Below are positions 6,046 through 10,126 of a DNA stretch of 10,126 nucleotides, one piece after another. The notes below the pieces were generated by a model. The model made no database searches, was not told the DNA's origin, and worked only from the letters and a program-made list of their open reading frames with translations. Origin of the DNA: CAYOYK01 sp964408185 (lineage in GTDB: Bacteria > Bacillota > Clostridia > Christensenellales > Aristaeellaceae); the NCBI GenBank assembly GCA_964408185.1, contig CAYOYK010000083.1:1-10126 (forward strand), in the 5' to 3' direction. Both the position numbers and the translations under genes were made by a program. Numbering within the stretch: the first letter of the stretch is position 1; the number at the start of each line of letters is the position of its first letter.

Positions 6046-6407
6046 ACAACCTTACTCGCTGCCGCCTGATGGATGCGTATCACAAAGGCGTGCTTCGCCG
6101 ACGAATGCGACAGGACGCGCTGAAGAAGCCCAGCTACAAGTGAAGACGTGCTTGCCGTGAGACACGGCGGGCGACCCCCGTAGAGCGGGCGAGCCGAGAG
6201 GGAAGGACAGGGCCGACGGGCCGCGGACAGAGCACTCCGCGCGGTCACTCGGCGCGCGCGTGGCTTCGCATCGGCCGCCGACGCGCAAGCCCTCCCGGAC
6301 GCGCCCTTTCGGATGCGGTCGGCGCGACGCACCGACTAGCGTCAGCATTATTGATGGATCCGGCAGACACAACGATCAACGCACGTGATTGCCAAGGAGG
6401 AACAGCC
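6046..6407 (+). other. Long GC-rich leader with several potential hairpins
   Basis: There is no convincing gene in this stretch. Potential hairpins on the plus strand: 6150-6159/6163-6172 (10 bp with two G-U pairs, loop AGA), 6177-6180/6186-6189, 6222-6227/6236-6241 (6 bp, 8-nt loop), 6256-6264/6277-6286 (9 bp, one bulged G) and 6317-6322/6332-6337. A 6-bp helix GCCGAG/CTCGGC (6193-6198/6248-6253) could enclose the third. I recognise none of the common RNA signatures (RNase P, tmRNA, SRP RNA, 6S, common riboswitches). Some pairing is expected by chance at this GC content. It could be a structured leader, a separate small RNA, or unstructured spacer. Confidence 0.4.
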
Positions 6408-6410
6408 ATG
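6394..6410 (+). promoter_or_regulatory. Ribosome binding site that sets the HPt start
   Basis: AAGGAGG (6394-6400) lies 7 nt before ATG 6408. It decides against the in-frame TTG 6351 and ATG 6354, which have no such site and would prepend 18-19 residues without HPt character. Confidence 0.85.
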
Positions 6411-6767
6411 AAGCGAGAGGTACTGCAAAACGCCGGCATCGATTATCAGGCCGGGCTGGAGCGGTTTTTGGACGACGAGGAGCTTTATCAGGCCGTGCTG
6501 GAGGTCTTTGCCGACGACGACGTGGTGGCGCGCGCCCGGATCGCCTACGACAAGCGGGACCCCAAGGCGTTGCTTTCCGCCGTCCACGAAGCCAAGGGCG
6601 CCAGCGGGAACGCCGGGATGAGCCGCGTGTACCAAATCACGGCCGCGCTGGTAAGCCTGCTTCGCACGGAGAGCTACACAGAGGACGCGCTTTCCGCGCA
6701 CTACCGCGAGTTTGAGACGGCGTACCTCTCCGCGCAGGCCGCCGTGCGCGAGGCGCTGGGGGCATAG
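6408..6767 (+). CDS. Stand-alone HPt histidine phosphotransfer protein
   Basis: Predicted 119-residue, all-helical cytosolic protein. HPt domains relay phosphate between receiver domains of hybrid kinases and response regulators through one histidine. Here the signature is HEAKGASGNAG with H60 as the phospho-accepting residue and K63-G64 of the conserved H-x-x-K-G core. It is followed by an amphipathic helix (about 73-87) and a long C-terminal helix (about 94-116). The length matches a single HPt domain, and no other domain is present. It lies 95 bp upstream of the large sensor kinase with no terminator between, so the two probably act in one phosphorelay. The kinase's C-terminal receiver, if any, lies outside the window. 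A second possibility is that it serves a kinase encoded elsewhere. Confidence 0.88.
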   Translation: MKREVLQNAGIDYQAGLERFLDDEELYQAVLEVFADDDVVARARIAYDKRDPKALLSAVHEAKGASGNAGMSRVYQITAALVSLLRTESYTEDALSAHYREFETAYLSAQAAVREALGA

Positions 6768-6862
6768 CCGCCCGCGCCTCGCAGCCTATCAACCCGATCC
6801 ATCCGGAGGGCGCGGACGCCGCTCTGTTGGCGCAGACCGGGCATTGAACGGAGACACCGAGT

Positions 6863-9800
6863 ATGAGCATCCATCATGGTCTGCCAATCCGATGGCTGTC
6901 CGCGCTGTGCGCCCTGCTGCTGCTTGCCGCGCCTTTTCCGGCGGCCGTCGCCGCGGACGGGGACACGCTGACCGTGGCCTATATCGACTACTGCCACTTC
7001 ATCGAGAAGGGCGAGGATGGCTCCTACACAGGCTACGGCGCGGACTATTTGAACCGCATCGCCGAGTACGCCGGCTGGAGCTATCAGTTTGTGGATATGG
7101 ATTGGCCCACCGCGTATGAGGCGGTAAAGGCCGGCACGGTGGATTTTTACTGCGTGGCAAGATGGTCGGAGGAGCGCGAGCCGGATTTTGATTTTTCCCT
7201 CTATCCCCTGTGCAACGAGGAAATGAACATCTACACCCTGCCGGACAGCGCCCTGTATTACGAGGATTTTGCCGCGTTTGACGGCATGAAGATCGGCATG
7301 CTGCAAAGCAGCGGCGAGATCGAGTATTTTCGGCAGTACGCCGAGGCGAACGGCTTTGCGTATACGCTTGTGGAATACCCGCGCAACGAGCAGGCCCTCG
7401 CGGCGCTGTCGCGCGGCGAGGTGGACGCGGTCGCGCTGGTCAACTACTCCGTAAGCGGCGATTATAAGCTGGTGGGCAACTTCGGCGTGTCCCCGGCGTA
7501 CCTGATGAGCTGCAACGGCAGCGCCTACATGGCGGCGTTTTCCAAGGCGCAGGAGCGCCTGTATTTTGACGATCCGGACTATGCCCAAAGGCTGACCGAA
7601 ACCTATTACGCCGCGCCCGACGGAGCCGCCGGCCTGCTGCTGACGCGCGAGGAGGCGGCCTACATTGCCGCCGCGGAGCCGATCACGGTCGCGCTGTCGT
7701 CCGACATGGCCCCCATGGAAGCCTACGACGAAAGCGCCGGGGCTTTCCGCGGCGTGACGGTCGATCTGCTCAACGCCATCTCCGCTCGCACCGGCCTGCG
7801 GTTCCGCTTTGTGCGCCGCGAGAGCGGCGAGGTGCTGCGCGGCCAGATGGAGCGCGGCGAGGTGCGGCTGTTGGGCGCGCTGGCGCGGGACGCGCAGGTG
7901 GAGCGGGAGCTGGACGTTACGCAGACCGAGGCCTTTACGGACAGCTCCTTTTCGCTTGTGGCAAAGGACTATGCCGCGCTCACGCTCGATTCCGTGGTCG
8001 CCGTTCCGGCGGGATACCCCATGTTCCGCTATACCGCGCTCGCCAACGGGTACGTCAACCTTCGGGAATACGCCTCCTTTGACGAGTGCGTGCGCGCCGT
8101 CTCCGTGGGCGAGGCGGAGCTGACGTTCATCATCACGCTGTGCGAGAATTATCTGCTCGATCATGTGCAGTACGCCGATCTGCGCTCTATGGCGCTGGGC
8201 GATACCAACTACGACGTCTGCCTCGGCGTGGTTGGCGCGGAGGACAGCGCGCTGCTCCTGTCCATCCTCAACAAGAGCGTCGCTACGATTTCCGGCAGCG
8301 AGATCAACGGCATCATCGTCGCCAACACCGCCGCCACAACGCCGAAGCAGACGACGGCGGACTGGCTGTCCAAGAACAGGACGTTTTTGCTGATTATCGC
8401 CGCGGTCGTCCTCGCGGCGGGGACGCTGCTGTTCCTCCGCGCGCAAAAGATGAAGCAGCAAAAGCAGCTCAACCAAACGCTTCAGCAGCAGCACGACTTC
8501 CTGCGCCGCCTGTACGATACCGTCCCCTGCGGCATCTTTCAGTACGAGGTGGAAGCGCCGCACCGGATCATCAACTGCAACGCCGCCGTCGCCAAGATAT
8601 ACGGCACGGCCAGCGAACGCGAGCTGATTGGCAAAACGCCGGAGGAGGTCGTTACGCCGGATACGGGCCGCGACTTTTTGGAGAAGTTCCGCCTGTGCGA
8701 GGAGAGCGGGGAGCCGATCTCCTACCTGTGGCCCATTGCAAGGGGCGACGGCACGAAGGCGTATACCGAGTGCGTGCTGGATCTCGTCGATACCGAGCGG
8801 GGCAGGGTGTTCCAAGAGGTGTTCATCGACGTGACCGAGCGAGAGACGAACGCCCGTCAGGTGGAGAACCGCTATCTGCGGGAGCTGAGCCGCAACCAAA
8901 AGCGCGGCGAGGGGCTGCTGTATACCGCCTGCTTCGATCTGGACGAGCAGCGGCTGACGCAGACCGACATGGAGGTTCCCGGCGTCCGGGCGGGAATGGC
9001 GGCGGATGCGTTCTTTGCCGAGATCGCGCCCATGCTGTCCGAGTACCAAACGCCGGAGGAGCTGCGGGAGCTCCGGGCGCGGCTCTCCGCGCAGAGAGCG
9101 GCGGAGGCCTACGCGGGCGGCCGCTTTGAAACCAGCCTTCAGCTCTGCTGCAAAGCGGACGAAAGGCTCAAGTGGCTGCGCGCGGACCTCGCGCTGCGCT
9201 GCAATCCCCAAACCGGGCACCTGATGTGCTTTGCGTACATCTGGGATATTACCGACGAGCACATTACCGGCAAGATCATGCGCAGCATGGCCATGGCGGA
9301 TTGCGACGGCTTCCTGTGCGTGGACCTTTCAACCGACCGCTGCATTCAGTACCTGACGGCGGAGGGAGGCAGGCTCACCCGCTACGACGGCTCCTACGGC
9401 GATCACGCGGTCTTTGAGCGCTTTTCCGGCGGCTGCGCGGCCGCGGACCCGGAGGCGCTGCACCGCGCGATCAAGCTGGACGAGGTGAAAAATCGGCTTG
9501 CGGCCGAGGAATACTATCAGGTCTACGCCACGCTGACCGATCAAAACGGCGGGCGCGTCGATAAGGCGCTCACCTTCTTTTACACGGACCGCGCGCACGG
9601 CCTGCTGGCGCTGACCGTGGCGGACATAACGGAGGTTCGCGCCGGGGAGGTGCGCCACGCGCGGCTTCTCTCGGACGCGCTGGCGGCGGCGGAAAAGGCG
9701 GACGCGGCGAAGGGGCAGTTCCTCTCCCGCGTATCGCACGAGATGCGCACGCCGCTCAACGCCATCATCGGCTTTATTGAGCTGGCCAAGGGCGCGAGCT

Positions 9801-10126
9801 ACGAGGAGATGTCGGAATATCTGGCCGATTCCGATACCGCGGCAAAGCACCTGCTGTCCGTCATCAACGACGTGCTGGATATGTCGTCCATCGAGTCCGG
9901 CAAGCTGAAGGTGGTCAGCGCGCCCTTTGATTTTAAGCGCATGCTGACCAACCTGACCAATATCTACGGCACGCAGTGCAGGCAAAAGGATATCGGCTTT
10001 GAGGTGCGCATGAAGTCCGTCACCGAGGACTGGCTTGTCGGCGACGAGCTGCGGCTGAACCAGATCCTGATGAACCTGCTGGGCAACGCGATCAAGTTTA
10101 CCGAGCGGGGCGGCATCCGGCTTACC
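6863..10126 (+). CDS. Sensor histidine kinase with two solute-binding domains and PAS-like modules (3' partial)
   Basis: The first 1088 residues are in the window, with no stop before the edge. In order: signal peptide (cleavage near AVA-A at 30/31); SBP_bac_3-like domain about 36-262; second SBP_bac_3-like domain about 273-495; one transmembrane helix 508-525; short coiled linker; PAS about 544-660 ending DVTERE; two PAS-like modules about 687-800 (ending DITDEH) and 812-926 (ending DITEVR); HisKA with H-box VSHEMRTPLNA and phospho-accepting H959; then the start of HATPase_c with N-box NLLGNAIKF (N1071, N1075). Twin periplasmic Venus-flytrap domains recall the BvgS/EvgS group, which are hybrid kinases. 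It is inferred to sense an extracellular amino-acid-like ligand and autophosphorylate. GGAG (6850-6853) lies 9 nt before ATG. A receiver domain may follow beyond the window. Confidence 0.93.
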   Translation, partial: MSIHHGLPIRWLSALCALLLLAAPFPAAVAADGDTLTVAYIDYCHFIEKGEDGSYTGYGADYLNRIAEYAGWSYQFVDMDWPTAYEAVKAGTVDFYCVARWSEEREPDFDFSLYPLCNEEMNIYTLPDSALYYEDFAAFDGMKIGMLQSSGEIEYFRQYAEANGFAYTLVEYPRNEQALAALSRGEVDAVALVNYSVSGDYKLVGNFGVSPAYLMSCNGSAYMAAFSKAQERLYFDDPDYAQRLTETYYAAPDGAAGLLLTREEAAYIAAAEPITVALSSDMAPMEAYDESAGAFRGVTVDLLNAISARTGLRFRFVRRESGEVLRGQMERGEVRLLGALARDAQVERELDVTQTEAFTDSSFSLVAKDYAALTLDSVVAVPAGYPMFRYTALANGYVNLREYASFDECVRAVSVGEAELTFIITLCENYLLDHVQYADLRSMALGDTNYDVCLGVVGAEDSALLLSILNKSVATISGSEINGIIVANTAATTPKQTTADWLSKNRTFLLIIAAVVLAAGTLLFLRAQKMKQQKQLNQTLQQQHDFLRRLYDTVPCGIFQYEVEAPHRIINCNAAVAKIYGTASERELIGKTPEEVVTPDTGRDFLEKFRLCEESGEPISYLWPIARGDGTKAYTECVLDLVDTERGRVFQEVFIDVTERETNARQVENRYLRELSRNQKRGEGLLYTACFDLDEQRLTQTDMEVPGVRAGMAADAFFAEIAPMLSEYQTPEELRELRARLSAQRAAEAYAGGRFETSLQLCCKADERLKWLRADLALRCNPQTGHLMCFAYIWDITDEHITGKIMRSMAMADCDGFLCVDLSTDRCIQYLTAEGGRLTRYDGSYGDHAVFERFSGGCAAADPEALHRAIKLDEVKNRLAAEEYYQVYATLTDQNGGRVDKALTFFYTDRAHGLLALTVADITEVRAGEVRHARLLSDALAAAEKADAAKGQFLSRVSHEMRTPLNAIIGFIELAKGASYEEMSEYLADSDTAAKHLLSVINDVLDMSSIESGKLKVVSAPFDFKRMLTNLTNIYGTQCRQKDIGFEVRMKSVTEDWLVGDELRLNQILMNLLGNAIKFTERGGIRLT

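Noticed and set aside
6069..6143. 24-codon leader peptide ORF (MDAYHKG...) in the HPt leader
   Set aside because: No Shine-Dalgarno sequence precedes ATG 6069, there is no attenuator-like codon run, and a short frame of this size is expected by chance.
6768..6862. Separate promoter or terminator between HPt and kinase
   Set aside because: I saw no -10-like element or hairpin with a T-tract in this 95-bp gap, so cotranscription is the simpler reading.
6701..9262. 853-codon open frame on the minus strand opposite the kinase
   Set aside because: It is the antisense of a clear kinase gene. It is rich in Arg, His, Leu and Ala as expected from a GC-rich complement, with no domain and no ribosome site.

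Overview
The window reads as chromosomal DNA of a GC-rich member of the Bacillota, most likely a high-GC Clostridia-type gut or anaerobic lineage. This is inferred from strong AGGAGG-type ribosome binding sites, sigma-A promoters with TATAAT and extended -10 elements, rho-independent terminators, and the protein families present (WG-repeat, bacterial SH3, zinc-ribbon membrane protein, periplasmic-domain sensor kinase). No mobile element, tRNA, rRNA or phage gene was seen.

Layout. Bases 1-350 are a dense array of about fifteen short hairpins with a near-constant CGCA loop and variable, mutually complementary stems. Then come a minus-strand zinc-ribbon/four-helix membrane protein (406-942) and, divergently, a CorA-type Mg2+ channel (1141-2076). 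A bidirectional terminator (2089-2114) separates corA from a convergent, exported WG-repeat protein (2138-3751, minus). Behind it, also on the minus strand, is an isochorismatase-family cysteine hydrolase (3875-4378). Divergent from that and on the plus strand are an exported two-SH3-domain protein (4637-5251) and an acidic exported protein, perhaps a lipoprotein (5337-5897), closed by an 18-bp terminator hairpin. A promoter at 6011-6039 then starts a leader of about 360 nt that is rich in potential hairpins and has no convincing gene. It leads into a stand-alone HPt phosphotransfer protein (6408-6767) and a very large sensor histidine kinase (6863 to beyond the right edge) with two extracytoplasmic solute-binding domains, one membrane helix, three PAS-like modules, HisKA and the start of HATPase_c.

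How the parts fit. The HPt and kinase genes have no terminator between them and probably form one phosphorelay operon that senses small extracellular ligands such as amino-acid-like solutes. Three neighbouring genes (WG-repeat, SH3, acidic exported protein) encode exported envelope proteins of unknown role. The most unusual sequence is the left-edge hairpin array: read on the minus strand, the direction of the adjacent gene, the four-base loops become UGCG closed by C-G, the pattern of the very stable UNCG tetraloop. The second is the unexplained long leader upstream of the HPt gene.
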